This document shows positions 6,987 through 13,250 of a stretch of DNA of 13,250 nt, piece after piece; the first letter of the stretch is position 1; each line of letters opens with the position of its first letter. Both the position numbers and the translations under genes were made by a program. The notes below the pieces were generated by a model. The model did no database searches, was not told where the DNA came from, and saw nothing but the letters and a program-made list of their open reading frames with translations. The DNA lies in contig DATMJI010000069.1 in NCBI GenBank assembly GCA_035553895.1, positions 1-13,250 of the forward strand, in the 5' to 3' direction. The stretch is from JADDRA01 sp035553895 (GTDB lineage Bacteria; Actinomycetota; Acidimicrobiia; Acidimicrobiales; CADCSY01).

Positions 6987-9257
6987 TCAGCGCTCCCAGT
7001 GCTCGAGGGGGCGCAGGGCCACGGCGCAGTGCTTGTAGGAGGGCTGGCGGGAGGACGGATCGAAGCTGGGATGGGTCAGGCGGTTGACCTGGGCGTCGTG
7101 CATGGGCACGAACAGCTGGCCGGCGCCCACGGCCGGCGTGATCAGGGCCCGGGCCCGCATCGAGCCCCGGGCCGACGACACCGTCACCCACTGGCCTTCG
7201 TCGATACCCGCCGCCCCGGCATCGGCAGGGTTGACCTCCACGTAAGGACCTTCGGGGTGCAGGGTGCGCAGCAGGGCCGACTTGGCCGTGCGGGTCTCGG
7301 TGTGCCACTGGGCCGAGCTGCCCCGGCCCGTGAGCAGGACCAGGGGGTAGCGCCGGCTGGTGGCCTCCCGGGGCGGCCGGGGGTCGCCGAAGCAGAAGCG
7401 GGCCCGCCCGTCGGCGTGGAAGAATCGGCCGCCGGCGAAGAGGCGGCGCTCGTCGCCCACCACCGCAGTGGCACCGGCGGGGAACGGCCACTGGATGCCC
7501 TGGTGGTCGTCGACCATGGCGTAGCCGTCGATGCCGCTCAGGTCACCGGGCCGGCCGGCCGAGAGGCGGCCGAGGATGGCGAAGACGGCCTCGGGGCTGG
7601 ACCACTCCTCGAACAGCTCCCCACAGCCCCAGGCGTCGGCCACTAGCTTGAAGATGGCGAAGTCGGCCAGCGCCACCCCGGGGGCGCGGGACACCCGCTT
7701 GAGCAGCCCCACCCGGCGCTCGGAGTTGATGAAGGTCCCCTCCTTCTCCCCCCAGCCGGCGGCCGGGAGCACCAGGTCCGCCCGCTCGGCCGTCTCGGTG
7801 GTGGCGTAGAGGTCCTGGACCACCAGGAAGTCGAGGCGGCCCAGGAGATCGTGCAGGTCGCCGTGGTTGATCCAGGAGTGGGCCGAGTTGGTGGCGATCA
7901 CCCACAGCCCCCGGATGTCGCCGGTGGCGATGCCCTCCACGATCTGGTCGTAGGCCCAGCTCCGTTGGTGGGGGATGCGCCCGGCGTCGATGCCCAGCAC
8001 CTCGGCCACCTCGGCCCGGTGGGCCTGGTCGGCGAAGTCCCGGCCCCCGAAGAGGTTGGTGGTGTTGGAGAACAGCCGCGATCCCATGGCGTTGCACTGC
8101 CCGGTGATGGAGTTGGCCCCGGTGCCGGGCCGGCCGATGTTGCCGGTGAGCAGGGCCAGGTTGATGATGGCCTGGGCCACCAGCACCCCTTCGTGGCTCT
8201 GGTTGACGCCCATGGTCCACCAGAACGACACCCGCTCACCGCCGGCCACGGTGGCAGCCAGGCGCTCCAGGGCCCCGGGGGCGAGGCCGGTGACCTCGGC
8301 CACCCGCTCCGGGGCGTAGCCGGCGACGTGGGCGGCGAAGGCGTCGAAGTGGCGGGTGTGGGCGTCGACGAAGCGCCGGTCCAGCGCCCCCCGCTCGATG
8401 AGGGCCCGGGCCAGACCGTAGAGCAGCACCAGGTCGGACTTGGGGGCCAGGGCCAGGTGCTGGGTGGCGGCGGCAGCCGTCTCGGTGGTGCGGGGGTCGA
8501 CGACCACGATCTCGGGGTCATGGGGGTTGCGGCAGACGCGTTCCCAGAGGATGGGGTGGGCGATGCACGGGTTGGCCCCCACCAGCACGATGACGTCGGA
8601 GTGCTCCAGGTCGGCGTAGGTGTAGGGCGGGGCGTCGAAGCCGAAGGCCTGCTGGTAGGCCACCACGGCGGTGGCCATGCACTGGCGGGTGTTGCCGTCG
8701 CCGTGGACCATGCCCATGCCGAACTTGGCCAGGGCCCCGAGCAGCGCCATCTCCTCGGTGGGGATCTGGCCGGTGGACAAGAAGGCGACCGACGCCGGGC
8801 CGTGCTCGGCCTGCACGGCCCGCATGCGGGTGACGAAGGCGTCGAGAGCGGCGGGCCAGCCGACGGGCCGCAGGTGGCCCCCGCCGTCGCGCAGGAGCGG
8901 GGTGGTGGCCCGGTCGGGGGCGGCCAGGGGGGCCAGGGCCTCCCACCCCTTGGGGCAGGCCATGCCCCGGTTGACCGGGTAGTCGGTGGTGGGCGTCAGG
9001 TTGACGGCTCGGCCGTGGCGCAGGTGGACGTCGAGCGAGCAGCCCACCGAACAGAAGCCGCAGACCAGGGACACGACCGACTCGGGCGCCAGCCGGGCCG
9101 GCACCTGGCCGAGGCCGAAGCCGCCGGGGCGACGGGCCAGGTCGGCCCCCTGGCGACCCTGGCGGGCCAGCAGCACGCCCCGAGCCTTCTGGCCCCAGGA
9201 CAGCTGGCTTTCCGGCGGTCTGCTGGGGCCAGAACGGGAGCGGAGGGGGTCGGTCAT
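6987..9257 (-). CDS. nasA: Assimilatory nitrate reductase catalytic subunit (molybdopterin, NasA/NarB type)
   Basis: Mo-bis-MGD oxidoreductase of 756 residues, predicted to reduce nitrate to nitrite in the cytoplasm. An N-terminal [4Fe-4S] site is formed by CGFCSVGC (Cys66, 69, 73) and Cys101 in RGMACPKG. Cys193 in GDGNTRQCMATA is the likely Mo ligand, as in NasA/NarB. YTYADLEHSDVIVLVGANP (about 212-230) and QDLYATTETAERADLVLPAAGWGEKEGTF (about 481-509) are characteristic of the group. The MGD-binding domain occupies about 635-756. There is no Tat signal. The C-terminal [2Fe-2S] (BFD-like) domain of many NasA proteins is absent, so it resembles NarB in size. ATG 9257 overlaps the upstream stop as ATGA, so translation is probably coupled to the DmsBC-like gene. 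A formate-dehydrogenase-like role is less likely given the Mo-Cys surroundings. Confidence 0.85.
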   Translation of the reverse strand: MTDPLRSRSGPSRPPESQLSWGQKARGVLLARQGRQGADLARRPGGFGLGQVPARLAPESVVSLVCGFCSVGCSLDVHLRHGRAVNLTPTTDYPVNRGMACPKGWEALAPLAAPDRATTPLLRDGGGHLRPVGWPAALDAFVTRMRAVQAEHGPASVAFLSTGQIPTEEMALLGALAKFGMGMVHGDGNTRQCMATAVVAYQQAFGFDAPPYTYADLEHSDVIVLVGANPCIAHPILWERVCRNPHDPEIVVVDPRTTETAAAATQHLALAPKSDLVLLYGLARALIERGALDRRFVDAHTRHFDAFAAHVAGYAPERVAEVTGLAPGALERLAATVAGGERVSFWWTMGVNQSHEGVLVAQAIINLALLTGNIGRPGTGANSITGQCNAMGSRLFSNTTNLFGGRDFADQAHRAEVAEVLGIDAGRIPHQRSWAYDQIVEGIATGDIRGLWVIATNSAHSWINHGDLHDLLGRLDFLVVQDLYATTETAERADLVLPAAGWGEKEGTFINSERRVGLLKRVSRAPGVALADFAIFKLVADAWGCGELFEEWSSPEAVFAILGRLSAGRPGDLSGIDGYAMVDDHQGIQWPFPAGATAVVGDERRLFAGGRFFHADGRARFCFGDPRPPREATSRRYPLVLLTGRGSSAQWHTETRTAKSALLRTLHPEGPYVEVNPADAGAAGIDEGQWVTVSSARGSMRARALITPAVGAGQLFVPMHDAQVNRLTHPSFDPSSRQPSYKHCAVALRPLEHWER

Positions 9258-10945
9258 CCCGGGCTCGAGGGCATCCGGGGCGGGGCGGAGGCGGTGAAGA
9301 ACTGCCAGCGCTCGATCAGCTCACCGGCCACCACGGCCAGCGCCGCGGCGCTGGCCAGCAGGACCAGCACCACCCCGCCGTGAGCGGCGGCACGGGCGCT
9401 GGCCAGGGCGGCCAGGGCCCCGGCGGCCCCCAGCACCACCCGCCAGCGGGTGGAGCGACCCAGCTCGCCGACGAGGAGCCGGGCACTGGTGGTCAACTCC
9501 GGCGGCGACCCGGCCCGCAGGTGGCGCAGGAAGGCCAGCTCCCAGGCCAGCTTGGCCCCCACCACCACCGCCACCACGGTGGCGAGGGGAGCGATGTGGG
9601 CCGGCTCCCCGGCTCCGGCACCGGTACCGAGGGTCACCCCGGCGGTGATCACCAGCGCCCCCGCCGCCCCCGTAGCCACCGCCGTCAGGGCGAACTTGGT
9701 CGCCGTGGTGGCCAGGCGCCACCACCGCCGGCCGGTGACGGCGTAGACCTGGGCCGAGCAGGCCACGCCGGCCACCCCGGCCCCCGCCGCCAGGCCAGCC
9801 AGCACCCGTGCACCGGAGCCGGCGCCGGCGCCGGCGCCGGCGCCGGCCAGGGAGGCGACCCCATGGGCGCCGGCGAGGGCGGCGAAGGCGGTGAAGGCGG
9901 CGATCTCCCGGCTCAGCCACGACCGGCGGATGCCCAGCACCGCCCGGAAGGCGTAGGCCGGCCGCCCCAGGTGCAACACGCTGGCGCCGAGGGCCACCAT
10001 CCCCACCCCCAGGGCCACCACGGCCGAGGCCGGGCCCAGCTCGACCGGCACGGCCCCGCCGTCGACCGGGGCGGCGGCGAGCCCCATGAGGGCCGTGCCC
10101 ACCGCCATCTGGGTGAGCACCAGCATCACCGTGAGGGGCAGGTGGGCCTGGCCCCGGCGAGGCGGGGGGAGGGCGGCGGCGGACGTTCCCGGTGCCTCCC
10201 CGGGCGCCGGCGGCCGGCGCCGGCGGCTGATGTAGCGGGTGGTGGGCACGGTGATCGACGAGGCCGGAGCCCCGGCCACCAGGGCCCCGGTGGCCGACGC
10301 CCGGGCGGCGGCGGTGTCGACCAGGGCCACCCGGATGGCGGCGTTGGGGCACGACTGCACGCATGCCGGCGCCTCCCCCACCGCCAGGCGGTCCTGGCAC
10401 AGGTCGCATTTGCGCACGATGCCCCGGCCGGGGTTGTAGCGGGGAACCTCGTAGGGGCAGGTGAGCACGCAGTAGCGGCAGCCGATGCACTGGTCGTCGA
10501 GGTGGGACACCACCCCGGTGACCGGGTCCTTCTCGTAGGCCTTGACCGGGCAGCCGTTGAGGCACGCCGGGTCGACGCAGTGGTGACAGGCGGAGGTGAC
10601 GGTCTGGGAGTAGGCGGCAGAGCCGGCGGTGCCGATCGACCCGACGCTGCGCCATGACTCCCCGTCGTCGAGACCGTTGAGGGCGTGGCAGGCGGTCACG
10701 CAGGCCTGGCAGCCGGTGCAGGCGTCGAGGTCGACCTCGAAGCCGTACTGCTGGCCGGCGGCGGGCCGGTCGAGGGGGATCAGGTCGCGGTAGTAGCGGG
10801 CCTGGGCGGGCACGGCGTGGGCGTCGTGGGCGTCGTGGCGGCGGGCGAAGCGCTCCACGGCGCTGAGGTCGGCCTGCTCGGCCAGGAACCAGTCGAGCGG
10901 GGTGAGGGGCTGGTCCCGGTCGGCGGCAAGGGTGGCGGGCTCCAC
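9254..10945 (-). CDS. Fused DmsB-DmsC-like iron-sulfur electron transfer/membrane anchor protein
   Basis: A 563-residue fusion. Residues 68-205 carry sixteen cysteines in four groups: CTGCQACVTAC (76-86), CHHCVDPACLNGC (120-132), CIGCRYCVLTC (153-163) and CDLC...CVQSC (180-199). These would bind four [4Fe-4S] clusters, as in DmsB. A basic Pro-rich linker (about 238-266) leads to about eight membrane helices (270-545) resembling DmsC, the quinol-oxidising anchor, with the family's LHLGRPAYAFRAVLG (about 324-338). Next to nasA it would deliver electrons from the quinol pool to the nitrate reductase. The first 67 residues (LDWFLAEQADLSAVERFARRHD) have no recognised fold. GTG 10945 was chosen because the frame further upstream runs into the divergent promoter region, and TAGGGT lies 7 nt before this GTG. 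The end overlaps nasA by 4 nt. Confidence 0.85.
   Translation of the reverse strand: MEPATLAADRDQPLTPLDWFLAEQADLSAVERFARRHDAHDAHAVPAQARYYRDLIPLDRPAAGQQYGFEVDLDACTGCQACVTACHALNGLDDGESWRSVGSIGTAGSAAYSQTVTSACHHCVDPACLNGCPVKAYEKDPVTGVVSHLDDQCIGCRYCVLTCPYEVPRYNPGRGIVRKCDLCQDRLAVGEAPACVQSCPNAAIRVALVDTAAARASATGALVAGAPASSITVPTTRYISRRRRPPAPGEAPGTSAAALPPPRRGQAHLPLTVMLVLTQMAVGTALMGLAAAPVDGGAVPVELGPASAVVALGVGMVALGASVLHLGRPAYAFRAVLGIRRSWLSREIAAFTAFAALAGAHGVASLAGAGAGAGAGSGARVLAGLAAGAGVAGVACSAQVYAVTGRRWWRLATTATKFALTAVATGAAGALVITAGVTLGTGAGAGEPAHIAPLATVVAVVVGAKLAWELAFLRHLRAGSPPELTTSARLLVGELGRSTRWRVVLGAAGALAALASARAAAHGGVVLVLLASAAALAVVAGELIERWQFFTASAPPRMPSSPG
9819..9847. repeat. CCGGCG hexamer repeat inside the anchor gene
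   Basis: Almost five tandem copies of CCGGCG (9819-9847) encode the alternating Ala-Gly stretch (about residues 367-377) between two predicted membrane helices of the DmsC part. Six-base slippage would keep the frame. Confidence 0.8.
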
Positions 10946-10952
10946 CCCGGCG

Positions 10953-10958
10953 ACCCTA
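10953..10958 (-). promoter_or_regulatory. TAnnnT -10 box, leaderless start of the DmsBC-like gene
   Basis: TAGGGT on the minus strand ends 7 nt before GTG 10945, the spacing of leaderless actinobacterial messages. There is no Shine-Dalgarno at a normal distance and no recognisable -35 at 17 nt. Confidence 0.45.
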
Positions 10959-10992
10959 CGGAGGGGCCGTTTCCCTCCGGTTGTCCTGGCAT

Positions 10993-11015
10993 GAGGGACG
11001 CGTGAACGGTCCCTC
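10993..11015. promoter_or_regulatory. Inverted repeat GAGGGAC-N9-GTCCCTC in the divergent nas/nir control region
   Basis: A perfect 7-bp inverted repeat with a 9-nt spacer, centred at 11004 in the 161-base gap between the divergent genes. It lies about 59 nt upstream of the predicted start of the DmsBC-like message and about 103 nt upstream of the nitrite reductase start. That position suits a shared activator or regulator site. The binding protein is unknown. Confidence 0.4.
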
Positions 11016-11092
11016 TCGGGGCGCCCAGGCGTGGTGCGCGAGCTGTCGAGCGATGGAAACACCCCCGGTGCCGGGCGGCAACACCGCCTTCC

Positions 11093-11098
11093 TAGAGT
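11093..11098 (+). promoter_or_regulatory. TAnnnT -10 box, leaderless start of the nitrite reductase gene
   Basis: TAGAGT ends 8 nt before ATG 11107, so transcription would begin at or next to the start codon. This agrees with the lack of a good Shine-Dalgarno there and supports ATG 11107 over upstream in-frame ATGs (11053, 10981). Confidence 0.45.
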
Positions 11099-11106
11099 CG
11101 GCCCCG

Positions 11107-13071
11107 ATGGCCCCACCGAACATCCCGGCGGCCAAGCGGAACGGGCTCCCCGTCGACTTCGACCGCCTCAGGGCCGAAGGCGACGCCTGGCTCGGCCCCG
11201 AAGACCGCTACGCCCTCAAGACCTGGGGCGTGTGCACCCAGGACCAGGCCGGGGTGTTCATGGTCCGCATCCGCAACCCGGGTGGGGCCTTGCCCACGCC
11301 CCAGGCCCGGGGGGTGGCCCGGATCTCCCGGGCCTTCGGTCCCGACTGGCTCCACCTGACCACCCGCCAGAACATCGAGCTGCACTGGGTGGAGGCCCGG
11401 CGGGTGCCCGCCCTCCTCCACGCCGTGGCCGAGATCGGCATGACCACCCGCTCGGGCTGCGGCCACACCCTGCGCAACGTCATGTGCTCCGAGGACGCCG
11501 GTTCCAACCTCGACGAGCCCTTCGACTGCCTGCCCGACGCCCGGGCGGTGAGCGACGCCGTCGTGGCCCGCTCGGCCGAGCTCAACTGCGTGCTGCCCAG
11601 CCGGGTCAACATGGCCTTCGGCGGCTCCCCGCGAAGCCGCTCCGACGCCCGCCTCAACGACGCCGGCTTCGTCTCGGTGGTGCGTGACGGGCAGGCCGGC
11701 TACCAGCTGTGGGCCGGCGGCAGTCTGGGCCGGGCGCCCTTCCTCGCCGTGCCGGTGTGCGACTTCGTGCCCCGCGACGACGTGGTGGCCGCCGCCGAGG
11801 CGGTGATCGACGTCTTCGTCGCTCACGGGGACCTGGACCGGCCGGCCCGGGGCCGGATGAAGTTCGTGGTCGAGCGCCTGGGCGAGGCCGCCTTCCGGGC
11901 GGCGTGGGACCAGGCCTTCGCCGCCGCCAGGGAGCGGCCCCGTGATCCGCTCCCACCTGTGGACGTGCTGCCCGAGGCCGACCGGGTGGCCATCCTCGCC
12001 CACGTCCCCCCGGGGGGGTGGTCGGCCGGGGTGCGGCCCCAGCGGCGGCCCGGGGCGGCCACCCTCACCGTCGACGTCCCCCTCGGCGACACCAACGGCT
12101 CGGAGCTGGAGCTGCTGAGCGACCTGGCCGACCGCTACGGCGACGGTGCCCTCAACCTCAGCCGCGACCAGAACATCGTGCTGCGGGGTGTGGCCGTGGC
12201 CGACGTGGCCGCCGTGCGGGACGCGCTGGCCACCCGCGGGCTGTTCCTGGCCGGTGAGGCCCGCACGGCCGCCGTGCGGGCGTGCACCGGCTCGGCGGTG
12301 TGCGCCCTCGGCATCACCACCGCTCCCGATGCCGGCCGGGACCTGCTGGCCAGCGCCGGGCTGGGGCGGAACTCGGGACTGCGGGTGCACGTCTCCGGCT
12401 GCCCCAACTCCTGCGCCCAGCACCAGGCCGGCGACATCGGGCTGTCCGGGTCCAAGGTCCGCGTCGGCGGCACCGCCCGGGCCGGCTACCACGTCTACCT
12501 CGGAGCCGACCTGGCCGCCGGCCGGGTGGGCGAGGTGGTGGGGCGGGTGGCGGCCGAGGACGTGCCCGCCACCGTGGAGGCGGTGGTCGGGATCTGGGAG
12601 GCGCTGCGCCACGAGGGCGAGTCGCTCGGGGCCGCGGTGGCCCGTCTCGGCCACGACGCCTTCGCCCGCCACCTGGAGTCGGTGATGGCCGGGCGTTGGG
12701 CCAGCGGGGCCGAGCCCGAGGCCGAGGACGCCGGCGTGGTGACGGTGGGCCTGGGCCGGGCCGGCCTGGCTCCCGGCACCGTCACCGCCGTCGATGCCGG
12801 CGGCACCGCCCTCGCCTTGGCCAACACCGAGGGCACGGTCTGCGCCGTGGCCGACGCCTGCCCCCACGCCGGGGCCTCGCTCGCCACCGGCACCCTGCGG
12901 GGCTCCGCCCTGGAGTGCCCCCGCCACGGCGGCACCTTCGACGTGCGCACCGGGGAGGCCCTGGCCGGGCCCACCGGCGAGCCCGTGCGCTGCTTCCCGG
13001 TCAGCACCACCACCGACGGCCGGGTGGCGGTGACCGTCCCGGCACCCGCCGCCCCCTCCACCGGCGGCTGA
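11107..13071 (+). CDS. nirA: Siroheme nitrite/sulfite reductase with C-terminal Rieske [2Fe-2S] domain
   Basis: A 654-residue fusion predicted to reduce nitrite to ammonium by six electrons. Residues 1-530 are a NirA-type reductase: AAKRNGLPVDFDRLRAEGDAWL start, TTRQNIELHWV (85-95), SGCGHTLRNVMCSED (116-130), SRDQNIVL (352-359), and the siroheme-[4Fe-4S] cysteines in CTGSAVC (393, 399) and GCPNSC (432, 436). After a linker, residues about 541-650 form a NirD-like Rieske domain with both ligand boxes intact: CPH (Cys585, His587) and CPRH (Cys604, His607). Stand-alone NirA uses ferredoxin; the built-in Rieske domain may be the electron entry point (inference). Context with nasA favours nitrite over sulfite. 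ATG 11107 fits family starts and the leaderless -10 box. Codons 521-566 are duplicated in inverted form at 13108-13250. Confidence 0.88.
   Translation: MAPPNIPAAKRNGLPVDFDRLRAEGDAWLGPEDRYALKTWGVCTQDQAGVFMVRIRNPGGALPTPQARGVARISRAFGPDWLHLTTRQNIELHWVEARRVPALLHAVAEIGMTTRSGCGHTLRNVMCSEDAGSNLDEPFDCLPDARAVSDAVVARSAELNCVLPSRVNMAFGGSPRSRSDARLNDAGFVSVVRDGQAGYQLWAGGSLGRAPFLAVPVCDFVPRDDVVAAAEAVIDVFVAHGDLDRPARGRMKFVVERLGEAAFRAAWDQAFAAARERPRDPLPPVDVLPEADRVAILAHVPPGGWSAGVRPQRRPGAATLTVDVPLGDTNGSELELLSDLADRYGDGALNLSRDQNIVLRGVAVADVAAVRDALATRGLFLAGEARTAAVRACTGSAVCALGITTAPDAGRDLLASAGLGRNSGLRVHVSGCPNSCAQHQAGDIGLSGSKVRVGGTARAGYHVYLGADLAAGRVGEVVGRVAAEDVPATVEAVVGIWEALRHEGESLGAAVARLGHDAFARHLESVMAGRWASGAEPEAEDAGVVTVGLGRAGLAPGTVTAVDAGGTALALANTEGTVCAVADACPHAGASLATGTLRGSALECPRHGGTFDVRTGEALAGPTGEPVRCFPVSTTTDGRVAVTVPAPAAPSTGG
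12667..12806 (+). repeat. Left arm of a large imperfect inverted repeat (within nirA)
   Basis: These 140 bases reappear in reverse complement at 13108-13250 with three substitutions (12730 G/A, 12795 T/C, 12804 C/T) and one 3-base insertion in the other arm. Similarity stops sharply after 12806 inside the start of the Rieske domain. The spacer between the arms is 301 bases and holds most of that domain plus the nirA stop. Confidence 0.95.
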
Positions 13072-13107
13072 CGGCACCCGCCGCTCCCCCGGTTTGTGGT
13101 CACTCCC
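13072..13107. other. Unique spacer between nirA stop and the inverted nirA copy
   Basis: Thirty-six bases with no gene. The right half (around 13090-13105) contains the locally AT-richer ggtttgtggtcac. No terminator hairpin with a T-tract is visible after nirA. Confidence 0.5.
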
Positions 13108-13250
13108 GTACCGCCGGCGTCGACGGCGGTGACGGTGCCGGGAGCCAGGCCGGTGGCCCGGCCCAGGCCCACCGTCACCACGCCGGTGTCCTCGGCCTCG
13201 GGCTCGGCCCCGCTGGCCCAACGCCCGGCCATCACCGACTCCAGGTGGCG
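13108..13250 (-). pseudogene. Inverted partial nirA copy, right arm of the inverted repeat, runs off the window
   Basis: Read on the minus strand from 13250, this stretch encodes RHLESVMAGRWASGAEPEAE and onwards, matching nirA residues 521-566. It differs by one Ala-to-Thr change, one inserted Thr and otherwise synonymous changes. After DAGGT the match ends. The frame then runs without a stop into non-family sequence and on, antisense, across the nirA Rieske region. It is therefore not a normal gene end. It may be the tail of a second nirA-like gene lying beyond 13250, a truncated duplicate, or an assembly chimera. Confidence 0.7.

Noticed and set aside
7851..9383. Long plus-strand frame opposite nasA (about 510 codons)
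   Set aside because: Composition is Gly/Val/His-rich shadow sequence; the opposite strand has an unmistakable molybdopterin oxidoreductase.
10946..11116. Upstream extension of the DmsBC-like frame to ATG 11116
   Set aside because: It would cross the whole divergent control region and the nirA start, and the sequence shows no conserved character.
12807..13107. Site-specific DNA inversion system at the inverted repeat
   Set aside because: No recombinase gene or short core site is visible in the window. Homologous recombination or an assembly error are the simpler explanations, so I list inversion only as a possibility.
11092..13235. Long open frames on the minus strand opposite nirA (down to 11092 and 12495)
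   Set aside because: They are Gly/Arg/His-rich antisense frames kept open by the GC-rich third positions of nirA. Only the 13108-13250 part of one of them has real homology, and it is listed as the inverted copy.

Overview
The window is very GC-rich and densely coded on both strands. It looks like a chromosomal segment of a high-GC actinobacterium. Points in favour are the strong G/C third-position bias, an HU protein with a mycobacterial-type lysine/alanine tail, TAnnnT -10 boxes placed directly before start codons (leaderless mRNAs), GTG starts, and an actinobacterial-style AlkZ/winged-helix protein. The SLH protein and the lineage-typical GT-C membrane proteins suggest class Acidimicrobiia, but that placement is inference.

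Left part (1-6000). A GT-C type membrane glycosyltransferase (minus) is divergent from a secreted three-SLH-domain protein (plus). Three bases after the SLH gene comes a winged-helix/AlkZ-like gene (plus) that is broken into two overlapping frames. A second GT-C membrane glycosyltransferase (minus) converges on it. Just upstream of that, on the same strand, is an HU-family nucleoid protein with a repetitive basic tail.

Right part (6121-13250). This is a nitrate assimilation locus. A divergent control region (10946-11106) separates two transcription units. Leftwards run a fused DmsB-DmsC-like electron-transfer/membrane-anchor protein and, overlapping it by ATGA, an assimilatory-type molybdopterin nitrate reductase (NasA/NarB family). 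These are followed by a protein of unknown role that ends in a degenerate receiver-like domain. Rightwards runs a siroheme/[4Fe-4S] nitrite (or sulfite) reductase with a Rieske [2Fe-2S] domain fused to its C-terminus. The inferred scheme is that quinol or another membrane donor passes electrons through the DmsBC-like protein to NasA (nitrate to nitrite), and the NirA-Rieske fusion then reduces nitrite to ammonium in the cytoplasm.

The most striking structural feature is at the right edge. The last 143 bases (13108-13250) are an inverted, slightly diverged copy of 12667-12806 inside the nitrite reductase gene. The differences respect codons, and the two arms flank the Rieske domain. It could be an assembly chimera, the tail of a second convergent nirA-like gene, or a real inverted duplication able to recombine. 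No RNA genes, insertion sequences or CRISPR arrays were seen, and no gene-free stretch exceeds 300 bases.
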